Assembly (NCBI RefSeq): GCF_023195535.1
Contig: NZ_JALPNF010000002.1
Span: forward strand, 434,001 to 498,000
Length of the DNA: 64,000 bases
Reading direction: 5' to 3'
From: Sphingomonas faeni
GTDB taxonomy: Bacteria > Pseudomonadota > Alphaproteobacteria > Sphingomonadales > Sphingomonadaceae
Shown here: piece by piece, positions 53,643 through 62,697 of the stretch
Layout: the number at the start of each line of letters is the position of its first letter
Numbering within the stretch: the stretch's first letter is position 1
Notes under the pieces: model-generated
Databases searched by the model: none
Seen by the model: only the letters and a program-made list of their open reading frames with translations
Told to the model about the DNA's origin: nothing
Translations under genes and position numbers: made by a program

Positions 53643-55895
53643 CTAGGCAAACCGATTGTCGCGAGGGAAGCCCGTCGGCGGCATTCTTCCCGCGGCACCC
53701 CGCGCCGCGCGCCAAGGTCCCAGGTCCGATTCGGTTCGCGTGCGTCCCGTACCGCCGCCCATCGCCCAGCTCAGCCCGTCGGCGAAGACGAACGTGATCG
53801 CGTCCGCCAGTCCGCCATCGCGGTAGCGCTGGAGTTGCAGCCCCTGCCCGCGCGTCATCTCGACCAGTTCGGCGAGCGGGAACACCAGCATCTTGCGATT
53901 ATCGCCGATCGCCGCGACGTAATCGTCGTTCGGGCCGATCGGCCGGACGATCTTCAACTGCGCGCCCGGTCGCGGCGTCATCACCGTCTTGCCCTTGCGA
54001 GTCTCCGCAATCACGTCCGCGCTGCTCACCGAGAAGCCACGCCCATCGGTCGCGACGATCAGCAGTTTCGGATGCCTGCTCGCGGGTAGCAACGCGACGA
54101 TCCCGACGCTGCCGTCGAGGTCGATCATCGCCCGCACCGGCTCGCCAAAGCCACGCCCGCCCGGCAGCTTGTCCGCCGCCAGCGTGTAGAACCGCCCGTT
54201 CTCCGCCGCGAGCAACAGCTTGTCCGTCGTCTGCGCGTGGAACGCGAACGCCGGGCCGTCGCCTTCCTTGAACTTCAGCGCCTCGGGGCTCGCCAGGTCG
54301 TTATGGCCGCGCATCGCCCGGATCCAGCCGCGCTGCGACAGGATCACGGTGATCGGCTCGCGCTCGATCATCGCCTCAAGCGGGATGTCGCGCGTCGGCG
54401 CAGCTTCCTCGATCGTCGTCCGCCGCCTGCCGAGCACCGTCTCCAGGCCGTAGCGATCGCGGATCTTCGCCATGTCGCGCTTCATCCGCGCGCGCTGCTT
54501 CTTCGGATCGGCCAGCAACGCAGCGAGCGACGCCTGCTCCTTGTCGAGCTTGTCGCGCTCGGTCTTGATCTCGAACTCTTCCAGCCGCCGCAAGCTGCGC
54601 AGCCGCATGTTGAGGATCGCCTCGGCCTGACGATCGGTCAGCGCGAACTCATCGATCATGACCTTCTTGGGCTCGTCCTCGGTCCGGATGATCTCGATCA
54701 CGCGGTCAAGATTGAGGTACGCGATCAGATACCCATCGAGCAGTTCGACCCGGTCGGCGATCTTCGCCATCCGGTGCTCGGTCCGCCGGCGCAACACGAC
54801 GAACTGGTGATCGACCCACGCCGCCAGCGCCTCGCGCAAGCTCATCACGCGCGGCGTGCGATCCTTGTCGAGGACGTTGAGATTGAGGCTGATCCGCGTC
54901 TCGAGGTCGGTCAGCCGGAACAGCCCGTCCATCAGGATCTGCGGATCGACCGTGCGGCTGCGCGGCTCGAGCACGATGCGGATTTCGGTATCCGATTCGT
55001 CGCGCACGTCGGCGAGGATCGGCAGGCGCTTGGCGTTGATCAGATCGGCGATCTGCTCGATCAGCTTGCCCTTCTGCACGCCGTACGGGATCTCCGTGAC
55101 GATCAACTGCCAGCCGCCGCCCTTCTCGCGCTCGGTCTCCCAGCGCGCCCGGACACGGAACCCGCCGCGTCCGGTCGCATAGGATTCGCGGATCACAGCC
55201 GGCGGATCGACCACCAGCCCGCCGGTCGGGAAATCCGGCCCCTTCACATGCTCAAGGATCGCCGCATCGTCTGCGTCGGGCGTGTCGATCAGCACGATCG
55301 CCGCCTCAAGCAGTTCGGCGGCATTGTGCGGCGGGATGCTCGTTGCCATCCCGACCGCGATTCCGCTCGCGCCATTCGCCAGCAGGTTCGGGAACAGCCC
55401 CGGGAACAGCTCGGGCTCGTGATCTTCGCCATTGTACGTCGGGCGATACGCGACCGCGTCCTCGTCGAGCCCGTCCATCAGGTCGATCGCGACCTGAGTC
55501 AGCCGCGCCTCGGTATACCGGTAGGCAGCCGCGTTATCGCCGTCGATATTGCCGAAATTACCCTGCCCGTCGACTAGCGGATACCGCATCGCGAACGACT
55601 GCGCCAAGCGGACCATTGCGTCGTACACCGACTGATCGCCATGCGGATGGTATTTGCCGATCACGTCGCCGACGACCCGCGCGCACTTCTTGTAGCCCTG
55701 CGCCGGGTCCAGCTTCAGCAGGCGCATCGCCCAGAGAAGGCGCCGATGCACCGGCTTCATCCCGTCACGCACATCGGGCAGCGACCGCGCGGTGATCGTC
55801 GACAGCGCGTAAACGAGATACCGCTCGGACAACGCGCTATCGAAGGGGGCGTCGACGATGGAGTCGAAGGGATCTTTGAAGTCGCTGCTGGCCAT
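53643..55895 (-). CDS. parC: DNA topoisomerase IV subunit A
   Basis: A 750-residue ParC. Tyr127 (AAAYRYTEARL) is the DNA-cleaving residue. The quinolone region reads HPHGDQSVYDAMV, so the positions equal to E. coli Ser80 and Glu84 are Gln88 and Asp92. The C-terminal beta-pinwheel is short and ends in PRDNRFA. It decatenates sister chromosomes with ParE. ATG 55895 begins the conserved part. Divergent from the hydrolase at 56019. Confidence 0.95.
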   Translation of the reverse strand: MASSDFKDPFDSIVDAPFDSALSERYLVYALSTITARSLPDVRDGMKPVHRRLLWAMRLLKLDPAQGYKKCARVVGDVIGKYHPHGDQSVYDAMVRLAQSFAMRYPLVDGQGNFGNIDGDNAAAYRYTEARLTQVAIDLMDGLDEDAVAYRPTYNGEDHEPELFPGLFPNLLANGASGIAVGMATSIPPHNAAELLEAAIVLIDTPDADDAAILEHVKGPDFPTGGLVVDPPAVIRESYATGRGGFRVRARWETEREKGGGWQLIVTEIPYGVQKGKLIEQIADLINAKRLPILADVRDESDTEIRIVLEPRSRTVDPQILMDGLFRLTDLETRISLNLNVLDKDRTPRVMSLREALAAWVDHQFVVLRRRTEHRMAKIADRVELLDGYLIAYLNLDRVIEIIRTEDEPKKVMIDEFALTDRQAEAILNMRLRSLRRLEEFEIKTERDKLDKEQASLAALLADPKKQRARMKRDMAKIRDRYGLETVLGRRRTTIEEAAPTRDIPLEAMIEREPITVILSQRGWIRAMRGHNDLASPEALKFKEGDGPAFAFHAQTTDKLLLAAENGRFYTLAADKLPGGRGFGEPVRAMIDLDGSVGIVALLPASRHPKLLIVATDGRGFSVSSADVIAETRKGKTVMTPRPGAQLKIVRPIGPNDDYVAAIGDNRKMLVFPLAELVEMTRGQGLQLQRYRDGGLADAITFVFADGLSWAMGGGTGRTRTESDLGPWRAARGAAGRMPPTGFPRDNRFA

Positions 55896-56018
55896 TGCCG
55901 ACAGCGGTAGCAGGTGGAAACGCAACGATCAAAGCATGAACGTACCGCGCGCCTGGTCCGCATGCGGAAGGCCAGATGCCCGCATGACGCGGCGGACCGA
56001 GCCCGCTACACCAACCCC

Positions 56019-56924
56019 ATGATCCGCTTCGCAATTCTCGCGCTCGTCGCCGTTACCGTTCCGGCGACCGGGCAAAATCCTGCTCCAGCCACCCCCAAGC
56101 TGCTGACCTGGCCCGACCTGACACAGCGCCCGAAGCCGACTCCTGACGCGACCGTCGACTATGGTGCCGACGCCATGCAGAAAATCGACGTCTGGATTCC
56201 GCAGGGCAAGGGTCCGTTCCCGGTCGTGCTGATGGTGCATGGCGGTTGCTGGACGACCAGCATCGCCGACCGCAGCCTGATGAACTGGATCGCCGACGAT
56301 CTGCGCAAGGACGGCGTCGCGGTCTGGAACATCGATTATCGCGGCGTCGATCTGGCCGGCGGCGGCTATCCCGGGACGTTCGCGGATGCGGGGAGCGCCG
56401 CCGACCGCCTCGCGGTGGACGCCCGCAGGTTCAACCTCGACACCCGGCACCTCGTCGCCGTCGGCCATTCCGCAGGCGGCCATCTCGCGCTCTGGCTCGC
56501 CGCTCGCCGGAAGCTGCCCGCGACGAGTGCGCTTCACACCAAGCATCCGCTCCGTATCCGCCACGTCATCAGCCTCGGCGGGCTCCCCGATCTCGACGCC
56601 ACCGCCGCCGACGCGACCAACGGGTGCGGCACGGAGGTCGTCGCCAAACTCGTCGGCGCCGCCACGCCGCAGCATCCCGACATCTATGCCGACACCTCGG
56701 TCCCGCGCCTCCTCCCGCTCGGCGCGAAGCAGGATCTCGTCAACGGTCGCGAGGACCGCATCATTCCGTTCCACATGGCGACCGACTATGTTGCAAAGGC
56801 CGAGGCGGCGGGCGACCGCGCCATGCTCCATATCGTGCCCGCCACCGGTCATGTCGAACTCATCGCCCCGGACACCGCTGCCTGGGCGGAAACCAAGCGC
56901 CTCATCACGACAGCCCTGAAGTGA
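56019..56924 (+). CDS. secreted alpha/beta hydrolase (arylformamidase-like)
   Basis: A 301-residue enzyme with an N-terminal signal peptide (about 1-18). His74-Gly-Gly-Cys-Trp78 is the oxyanion motif like HGGxW of arylformamidases; nucleophile Ser151 is in GHSAGGHLALW; the acid and His are in EDRIIPFHM and ATGHVELIAP. It is followed by kynureninase with a GTGA/12-base junction, so it may hydrolyse N-formylkynurenine. The signal peptide argues against that cytosolic step, so the substrate is uncertain. Confidence 0.85.
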   Translation: MIRFAILALVAVTVPATGQNPAPATPKLLTWPDLTQRPKPTPDATVDYGADAMQKIDVWIPQGKGPFPVVLMVHGGCWTTSIADRSLMNWIADDLRKDGVAVWNIDYRGVDLAGGGYPGTFADAGSAADRLAVDARRFNLDTRHLVAVGHSAGGHLALWLAARRKLPATSALHTKHPLRIRHVISLGGLPDLDATAADATNGCGTEVVAKLVGAATPQHPDIYADTSVPRLLPLGAKQDLVNGREDRIIPFHMATDYVAKAEAAGDRAMLHIVPATGHVELIAPDTAAWAETKRLITTALK

Positions 56925-56929
56925 ACCCG

Positions 56930-58144
56930 ATGACCCTAGACCAAGCCCGCGCGCTCGACGCCACCGACCCGCTCGCCGCCTATCGCGACAAATTCGCGCT
57001 CCCCGAAGGCGTGATCTACCTCGACGGAAACTCGCTCGGCGCGCTCCCCAGAGCGACGCCCGCAGCACTCGCCGACGTCGCCACCCGCCAATGGGGCGAT
57101 CGCCTGATCCGCAGCTGGAACGAAGGCTGGATCGAAGCCCCCCAGCGGATCGGCGCCAAGATCGCGCCGCTGATCGGTGCCGCCGCCGACGAAGTGATCA
57201 TCGGCGACACCACCTCGACGCATCTTTTCAAGGCACTCGTCGCCGCGCTTCGCAGCAACCCCCAACGCCACACGGTGCTCAGCGAAGCGGGCAATTTCCC
57301 GACTGACTTGCACATAGCGGAGGGCGCCGTCGCCTGCGTCCCCGGTGCACGCCTGAAAGTGGTCGCCCGCGCAGACCTGGCCGCCGCACTCGACGAAGAC
57401 ACCGCGGTGCTCCTGCTTACCCATGTCCACTACAAGACCAGCGACCGCTTCGACATGGCCGCCTGGACCGCCCGCGCGCACGCCGCCGGCGCGCTCATGC
57501 TCTGGGACCTCAGCCACAGCGTCGGCGCGGTCCCGATCGACCTCGGCGGCGCCGACGCCGACCTCGCCGTCGGCTGCACGTACAAATACCTGAACGGCGG
57601 CCCCGGCGCGCCCGCCTTCCTCTACGTCGCCAAGCGATGGCAGGATGCGCTCGCCAGCCCCCTGTCCGGCTGGATGGGCCACGCCGCGCCGTTCGCGTTC
57701 GAGGACGCCTATCGCCCCGCCCCCGGCATGAAGCGCTGGCTCGCCGGCACCCCGGCGATGCTCTCGACCGCCGCGCTCGAAACCGCGCTCGACCTCTGGG
57801 TCGACCTCGACCAGCACGCCGTCGCCACCAAGAGCGCAGCACTCTTCGACATCCTCGCCGCCGCCGGCGACGCACTGGGCCTCGACTGTGTCAGCCCGCG
57901 CGACCCGGCGCAGCGCGGCAGCCACATCAGCTTCCGCCACCCCCAGGCCCATGCGATCACCCAGGCCCTGATAGCCCGCGGGGTCATCGGCGACTTCCGC
58001 GATCCCGACATCCTCCGCCTGGGCCTGACGCCGCTGTACCTCAGTCACGTCGACGTCTGGCGCGCCGGCGAGATCCTCCGCGAGACCCTGGAGACCCAGG
58101 CATGGCAAAATCCGCAATTCGCACAGCGCCTTGCGGTGACGTGA
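56930..58144 (+). CDS. kynU: kynureninase
   Basis: A 404-residue PLP enzyme, fold type I. The lysine is in GCTYKYLNGGPGAPAF, and LTHVHYKTSDRFDM and WDLSHSVGAVPIDL are cofactor and substrate segments. It cleaves kynurenine or 3-hydroxykynurenine to anthranilate or its hydroxy form plus alanine. Start is ATG 56930; GTG 56921 with a GTGA overlap is also possible. With the hydrolase before it, it suggests a short tryptophan catabolic unit without tryptophan dioxygenase in view. Confidence 0.93.
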   Translation: MTLDQARALDATDPLAAYRDKFALPEGVIYLDGNSLGALPRATPAALADVATRQWGDRLIRSWNEGWIEAPQRIGAKIAPLIGAAADEVIIGDTTSTHLFKALVAALRSNPQRHTVLSEAGNFPTDLHIAEGAVACVPGARLKVVARADLAAALDEDTAVLLLTHVHYKTSDRFDMAAWTARAHAAGALMLWDLSHSVGAVPIDLGGADADLAVGCTYKYLNGGPGAPAFLYVAKRWQDALASPLSGWMGHAAPFAFEDAYRPAPGMKRWLAGTPAMLSTAALETALDLWVDLDQHAVATKSAALFDILAAAGDALGLDCVSPRDPAQRGSHISFRHPQAHAITQALIARGVIGDFRDPDILRLGLTPLYLSHVDVWRAGEILRETLETQAWQNPQFAQRLAVT

Positions 58145-58154
58145 CGGCACGAAG

Positions 58155-58186
58155 GGACATGTCCGCTAACGCCCACTTGTGGACAT
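58155..58186. promoter_or_regulatory. operator-like repeats before the small membrane protein
   Basis: A perfect palindrome GGACATGTCC (58155-58164) is followed by GGACAT at 58181-58186, overlapping the -35 of a candidate promoter (TTGTGG 58177-58182, 17 bases, TACGCT 58200-58205). Confidence 0.4.
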
Positions 58187-58205
58187 CCGCATGGTCAAAT
58201 ACGCT
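58177..58205 (+). promoter_or_regulatory. candidate promoter of the small membrane protein
   Basis: TTGTGG (58177-58182), 17 bases, TACGCT (58200-58205), about 30 bases before the start codon at 58236. Confidence 0.4.
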
Positions 58206-58235
58206 ATCAGAAGCTTAACAAGGGAGCGTCGACCA

Positions 58236-58355
58236 ATGAGCCGCAGATTGCTGGGATTGGGCAACGCCGCGTTGACTGTGTTCGGAATTTTTACCGCACT
58301 TAACTGGGGTAGCAGCATCGCCTATGTCGCCGGGACGTGGTTCGGCTCTCATTAA
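58236..58355 (+). CDS. candidate 39-residue membrane protein
   Basis: ATG at 58236, 40 codons, TAA. AAGGGAG at 58219-58225 is a strong ribosome site, and a promoter-like pair and operator-like repeats lie upstream. The peptide starts basic (MSRRLLG), has one long hydrophobic helix (about 8-34) with Trp24, and ends WFGSH. It is probably a single-pass inner-membrane protein. It opens with the same AAGGGAG(C) ribosome site as the tiny ORF at 8570. No family recognised. Confidence 0.6.
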   Translation: MSRRLLGLGNAALTVFGIFTALNWGSSIAYVAGTWFGSH

Positions 58356-58442
58356 CGTTTCAGCTGCCAGCGTCCGCTTTCCTCCCCAACCCGGACATTC
58401 CCAAAATCCGATCGTTTGGGAAACCCGGCTGCGATGAAACCG

Positions 58443-58622
58443 TTACCGTGCGAGCCTTTTCCACCCGAGCCAGATCCCGCTTATCGACGTGGCGATGCCT
58501 GCGATCGAGAACAGCCAGATCAGCATGTCCCAAGCTGGACGATGCAGGGCGAGAGCGCGATCCGGCGATGAACGCGGTAGAGCCAGCGCCGGGCGATCTT
58601 GCCGAGCGCCGGCGGTCCGAGG
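58443..58622 (-). pseudogene. decayed C-terminus of a PepSY membrane protein
   Basis: Read on the minus strand right after the TonB receptor's stop. One frame gives LGKIARRWLYRVHRRI (from about 58606), matching the RWLY..H motif near the end of PepSY_TM proteins. One frameshift later, another frame gives ALHRPAWDMLIWLFSIAG and SISGIWLGWKRLAR, ending with TAA at 58443. Together they are the family's C-terminal helix and tail. The rest of the gene is missing. Confidence 0.7.
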
Positions 58623-58625
58623 GTG

Positions 58626-60797
58626 TTAGAAGCTGACACGAAGCGAGACGTCGATCGAGCGGGGACGGCCAAGCACCCATTGCTGGTTGGTATACGTACT
58701 GAGCGCGTAGTCCCGGTCGAACAGGTTGTAGCCGTGGACAGCGACCGCGACGCGCGGCGTCACCGCATAGGAGAGCGTGGCATCGACCGTGGTATAGCTG
58801 GGGATGCGGAAGCTGTTGGCGTTGTCCGAATAGCGACGCCCGACGTAGCGCAGCCCGGCGCGCGCCTGAAGCGCGCGCGTCGCGTTCCAGCGCAGCCAGA
58901 GATTGGCGAGCGTCTCGGGCACGTCCGGCGGGGTATTGCCGTTGAAGCTCGTGCCGCCTGAGACGAAGTCGTCGAAGGTCGCGTCGAGGATGCTGCCGTT
59001 CGCATCGATCCCAACGCCGTGAGGTAGATCGAGCGACACCGCGGCCTCGACACCCTTGGCCGATCGCTGTCCCACCTGCTCGACCGGGCTCGTCGGGGTC
59101 AGCTGCGCCAGCAAGCGCTTCTTGACGATGCGGTAGGCGGCCAGCGTCGCGGTACCGTGCCCGTCGAGGAACACCGCCTTGGCACCGACTTCGACCTGGT
59201 CGCCCACCGCGTTGCTGAACTGCACCTGCCCCGTCGAATAGGTGGTCAGCGTCCCGAGCGGGTCCACGCCGGTGGCATATTGCGCATAGAGCGAAACCGT
59301 CGGAACCGGCTGATAGACGCTCCCGATCCGCCAGGTCATATTGTGCAGCCGCTTGTCGAGCGCGAAGGTTTCCGTGCTGGCGCCGCCCGGATAGACGATC
59401 GACCAACGGCGTATCCTGTCGCGTTCGTAGCGCACGCCGCCGACGATCGAGACGTGCGCGCCGAGCTTCAGCCGGTCCTCGGCAAAGACCGCATATTCGT
59501 CGGTGCGCGTGCGATAGCGCGGTGCGATCCCCTGCGTGTCGCTGATTAAACCGGGATCGAACGCGAAAGGATCGACCTCCGAAACCTGCGGGTCCGAACC
59601 GAAGTTGTGAGAGTAGGTGAGTTTGATGAGGTTGACGTCGAAGCCCATAACAAGGTCGTTGCTGACGCCATCGGCGATGCGCGTCCGGAGCGTCACGCTG
59701 CCCTGATCGCCCCATTGCGTCTGGTCGTGGACGATCCCGGTCATGTCGGTGCGCAGGACGCGGCCGGGCGTCCCGGCGTTGGTGCTGCCGTTGGGGCAGA
59801 CCCCGCCCGCGGCGATCCAGCAATAGCTTTCGAGATTGAGCCAGTAGCGTTTGGACGTGAGGCGATAGGCCTGGTTGCTGACGGTCAGTGCATCGCTCGG
59901 CGTCCAGTCGACCTGCAGGCTGGTGCGGTTGTCGCGGTAGCGGATAAAGCCGTCGCGCGTGTTGTAGTTGCGTTCCCGGATGCGGTCGTCGAGCCGAGCG
60001 TCGATCAGCGGCGTGCCGAAATAGCGCATCGGCTTCTGGTCGCCATAATCGTCCCGCGCGGTGACGACGAGCGTGTCGGTCGGTGCCCATCGAAGCGTGC
60101 CCGACACGGCATGGCTGCGCGACTGGCCGCGATCGACATAGCCGTCCGATCGGCGATAGCTGCCATCGATGCGGTACGAGAGGCGCTCCGTGATCGGCCC
60201 CCCTGCGCCGGCTGCCACATGGAAGCTGTCCTGCGAGCCATAGCCGATCTCGCCTTCAATCTGGGTCCGTTGCGTATCGGGTTTGCGCATCAGGACATTC
60301 ACCGCGCCGCCCAGCGCGCCCTGGCCGTAGAGCACGGAGGCCGGGCCGCTCAGGATGTCGATACGCTCGACCATCCACGGATCGGTGGGAAAGGTGATCG
60401 TCCCGGCAGCCGGGAACAGCCTTATGCCGTCGATGAGCTGGAGCACGGATCCCTGACCGCTGAAGCCCCGCGCGGCGAGCGCGGTGCCGCCGTTGCCGGG
60501 GTTGCCGGCGTTGCTGATGCCGGGTGCGCGGCTCGTCGCGTCGATCACCGACAGGTCGCCGCGCGCGCGGATCGTGGCGCCGTCGATGACCGAGATGGTC
60601 GCGGGAGTCTCAAGCGGCGTGAGACCCAGGCGGCTGCCGGTCGCGTTCGGCGTGGTGAGCGTGTCCTGGGCATGCTGGCCGACAACCAGAATGTCCTCGT
60701 TGTCGGAAGTAGGCGCGGACTGAGCGTTGAGCGGTACTGCGAACACAGGCGACAGCAAAGCCCCCGCAAACGCGAGGCGAGACGATAGGAACGGCAT
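58626..60797 (-). CDS. TonB-dependent receptor, siderophore-receptor type, under a cobalamin riboswitch
   Basis: A 723-residue outer-membrane receptor. A signal peptide (about 1-25, NAQS), a TonB-box-like DILVVGQ, a plug domain (about 45-160: TPLETPATISVIDGATI, ARGFSGQGSVLQLIDGIRL, VERIDILSGPASVLYGQGALGGAVN), and a 22-strand barrel ending VSLRVSF. Motifs resemble siderophore receptors more than BtuB. The upstream riboswitch makes a corrinoid the likely cargo. Start ATG 60797 is chosen because a signal peptide follows it; the frame is open back to 61001. Confidence 0.9.
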   Translation of the reverse strand: MPFLSSRLAFAGALLSPVFAVPLNAQSAPTSDNEDILVVGQHAQDTLTTPNATGSRLGLTPLETPATISVIDGATIRARGDLSVIDATSRAPGISNAGNPGNGGTALAARGFSGQGSVLQLIDGIRLFPAAGTITFPTDPWMVERIDILSGPASVLYGQGALGGAVNVLMRKPDTQRTQIEGEIGYGSQDSFHVAAGAGGPITERLSYRIDGSYRRSDGYVDRGQSRSHAVSGTLRWAPTDTLVVTARDDYGDQKPMRYFGTPLIDARLDDRIRERNYNTRDGFIRYRDNRTSLQVDWTPSDALTVSNQAYRLTSKRYWLNLESYCWIAAGGVCPNGSTNAGTPGRVLRTDMTGIVHDQTQWGDQGSVTLRTRIADGVSNDLVMGFDVNLIKLTYSHNFGSDPQVSEVDPFAFDPGLISDTQGIAPRYRTRTDEYAVFAEDRLKLGAHVSIVGGVRYERDRIRRWSIVYPGGASTETFALDKRLHNMTWRIGSVYQPVPTVSLYAQYATGVDPLGTLTTYSTGQVQFSNAVGDQVEVGAKAVFLDGHGTATLAAYRIVKKRLLAQLTPTSPVEQVGQRSAKGVEAAVSLDLPHGVGIDANGSILDATFDDFVSGGTSFNGNTPPDVPETLANLWLRWNATRALQARAGLRYVGRRYSDNANSFRIPSYTTVDATLSYAVTPRVAVAVHGYNLFDRDYALSTYTNQQWVLGRPRSIDVSLRVSF

Positions 60798-60980
60798 TAC
60801 GGTAATCCCCGGGGCGTCGAGCGAACCCGGCAGGGACCTTCCGCGAACGGCCGACATCCGCGCCAGCCGGACGCCATCGCGACCGGCACGCATGCCCGTG
60901 CGGCCCCCACCGCACACGTCGTCGCTCGACGGAGTACCGTGCCTCGGCCACCCCCTGGGCCAGGCAAGAGCGACCAGACG

Positions 60981-61187
60981 CCGGCAGGTCTCCTGGCTCA
61001 CGGGTCATCACATGATGCACGGCCTTCCCAGGCCCTCGTGACGTAACGTCTGGCCCAGTGGCTGCCCCTTCCTATGAAGGAAGAAGCGATATGCATCGCG
61101 CTCGCCGCTTACAGTTGCAGGGACAGCCTCGGATTCAGGCGGCGAACCACCCTCACCGCGTTCCCTATTAAGCCCCTCTCGGGACAC
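60981..61187 (-). promoter_or_regulatory. cobalamin riboswitch
   Basis: On the minus strand: AGGGAACGCGGTGAGG (61166-61151), GCTGTCCCTGCAACTGTAAG (about 61128-61109), GCCACTGG (about 61062-61055), GGGAAGGC (about 61029-61022), and the B12 box GAGCCAGGAGACCTGCC (about 60999-60983). These are the conserved blocks of the AdoCbl riboswitch in the right order. It lies about 185 bases before the TonB receptor start and should switch it off when B12 is plentiful. Confidence 0.95.
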
Positions 61188-61315
61188 CGACGCGATCATG
61201 CCGACCTGCTTCAAAAGCAGATCAGCGGCGCCGATGTATCCCGATCAATGCCTCTGGGCAATCGCCATGCCCCAAAGCCACGACCTGACAATTTCGCCGC
61301 GGTTTTAAAGGGACG

Positions 61316-61453
61316 GCGAGATTGTAGCCACCAGACAAGCTCATCGAACCAATGCTCGCTCGTCGTACCTTTCGCGTGCGGGTCGAACCCGTGGCCACCG
61401 CGCTCGTACCGGTGCAGTTCGGCCGCAGCTCCTGCCTGTCGCCGTGCAGTGCA
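61316..61453 (-). pseudogene. decayed C-terminus of an alpha/beta hydrolase (esterase)
   Basis: Within a 97-codon open frame (61211-61504) the middle 46 codons read CTARRQAGAAAELHRYERGG, HGFDPHAKG and HWFDELVWWLQSR. This is the C-terminal His motif of acetylesterase-like hydrolases (typically AELHxYExGGHGFG...W...WL). The rest of the enzyme, including the nucleophile, is absent. It lies between the PepSY gene and the riboswitch. Confidence 0.5.
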
Positions 61454-61513
61454 GATCAGCACGGCCAGATGGCGTTTCGTCAGACGATGCCGGACGGCGT
61501 GCACACGGGACGG

Positions 61514-62695
61514 CTATCGCTGGCGGCGCGGCGTGTCGCTTGGACATTCCGCCTTGGTATCTGGCCGGTATTTGCCGGCAGAGCGAACAGCCCTGCCCCG
61601 GCGCAACCAGTGAAGAAGGCCGGTCGCGAACAGCAGCGTCGGCACGAAGCCCAACAGGACCGCGAGGATTCGCGTCGCCATTCCGCCGACTGTCCCGTCG
61701 TGCAGCGTGCGTATCCAGCTCACCAGGAAGGTCCCGGTGCCGGCGCGCCGAACATCGTGCACCGCCAGCACCCGGCCCAAAGGCTGATCGACGAAGACGT
61801 AACTGCCGGGGAAGCGTGGGTGAGGATCGCCGTCCACCTGAAGTCGCACCCTGATCGGCGCATCCCGCGCGCTGGGCACATCCACGAAGACGATCCGGCC
61901 GTCAGGCAATGCCCGGTGCGCTATCCCGAACGCGCGAACGATCGTGATCCGGCCCGCTCCATCATCGACCGACTTCGGCGCGGGTATCGCCGCAGGTCGG
62001 AACAGGGCTTGCGTAGCGGCAGGCAGGGCCAGCAACACGCCGGTCGCGACGAGCACGAACAGCAGCACCATGCTCCACAGGCCGGACAGCTTGTGGAGGT
62101 CCCGCAGGCGACGGATCGGTGCGGCGTCGCGCTTGAAGGCGAGCGCCTTGCGCCAGCGTCCGCGCGGCCACCAGGCCACCACGCCACTGATCAACAGCAG
62201 CAGCATCGGCACCCCGGACCAGCCCACCACCTGACCGCCGATATCCCCGGCAAGGAGGGCCATATGAAGTTGGTAGAGCCAGCTCATGAGATAGCCGCCC
62301 CACGGTTCGGCACGAACGATGCGCGTGCCATCGGCCGAGAACCAGACCATCATCCGGTCGCCGTGGTGGCCGGGCGCCGGATAATAGCGCGCCGGGATCG
62401 CACCGCCCTCGCCCGTTACTTCAAGCGTCCACTTGCCGCCTGTGTCGTGCCAGCGTGCCCGCCCGGTCGTCAGCGCGCGATCCCAGACGCGTGCGTTCAG
62501 ATCGGGCGCAGGATCGTCGCGACCGGCCTGGATCGCAGGATGAAGCGCCGTGTCGATGCCGGTGTAGAAGACGAGTGCCGAGCCTGTGAGGCCCAGCACC
62601 ACGAACAACATTCCGACGCTCAACCCCAGCCAGAGATGGACGCGCCGCATGAGAATGCGCGCGCGCGATGCCGCTGATCGCCGATGCCCGGTCAT
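61514..62695 (-). CDS. PepSY-associated membrane protein (iron-regulated type)
   Basis: A 393-residue PepSY_TM-type protein with four transmembrane segments: HLWLGLSVGMLFVVLGLTGSALVFY, LYQLHMALLAGDIGGQVVGWSGVPMLLLLISG, RLRDLHKLSGLWSMVLLFVLVATGV and ILAVLLGFVPTLLFATGLLHWLRRG. Conserved His are in RRVHLW, LHMALL, LHKLSG and LHDG. Such proteins follow TonB receptors for siderophores and may reduce ferric complexes at the inner membrane. It starts two bases after the stop of the receptor upstream, so coupled. Confidence 0.92.
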   Translation of the reverse strand: MTGHRRSAASRARILMRRVHLWLGLSVGMLFVVLGLTGSALVFYTGIDTALHPAIQAGRDDPAPDLNARVWDRALTTGRARWHDTGGKWTLEVTGEGGAIPARYYPAPGHHGDRMMVWFSADGTRIVRAEPWGGYLMSWLYQLHMALLAGDIGGQVVGWSGVPMLLLLISGVVAWWPRGRWRKALAFKRDAAPIRRLRDLHKLSGLWSMVLLFVLVATGVLLALPAATQALFRPAAIPAPKSVDDGAGRITIVRAFGIAHRALPDGRIVFVDVPSARDAPIRVRLQVDGDPHPRFPGSYVFVDQPLGRVLAVHDVRRAGTGTFLVSWIRTLHDGTVGGMATRILAVLLGFVPTLLFATGLLHWLRRGRAVRSAGKYRPDTKAECPSDTPRRQR

Positions 62696-62697
62696 CG

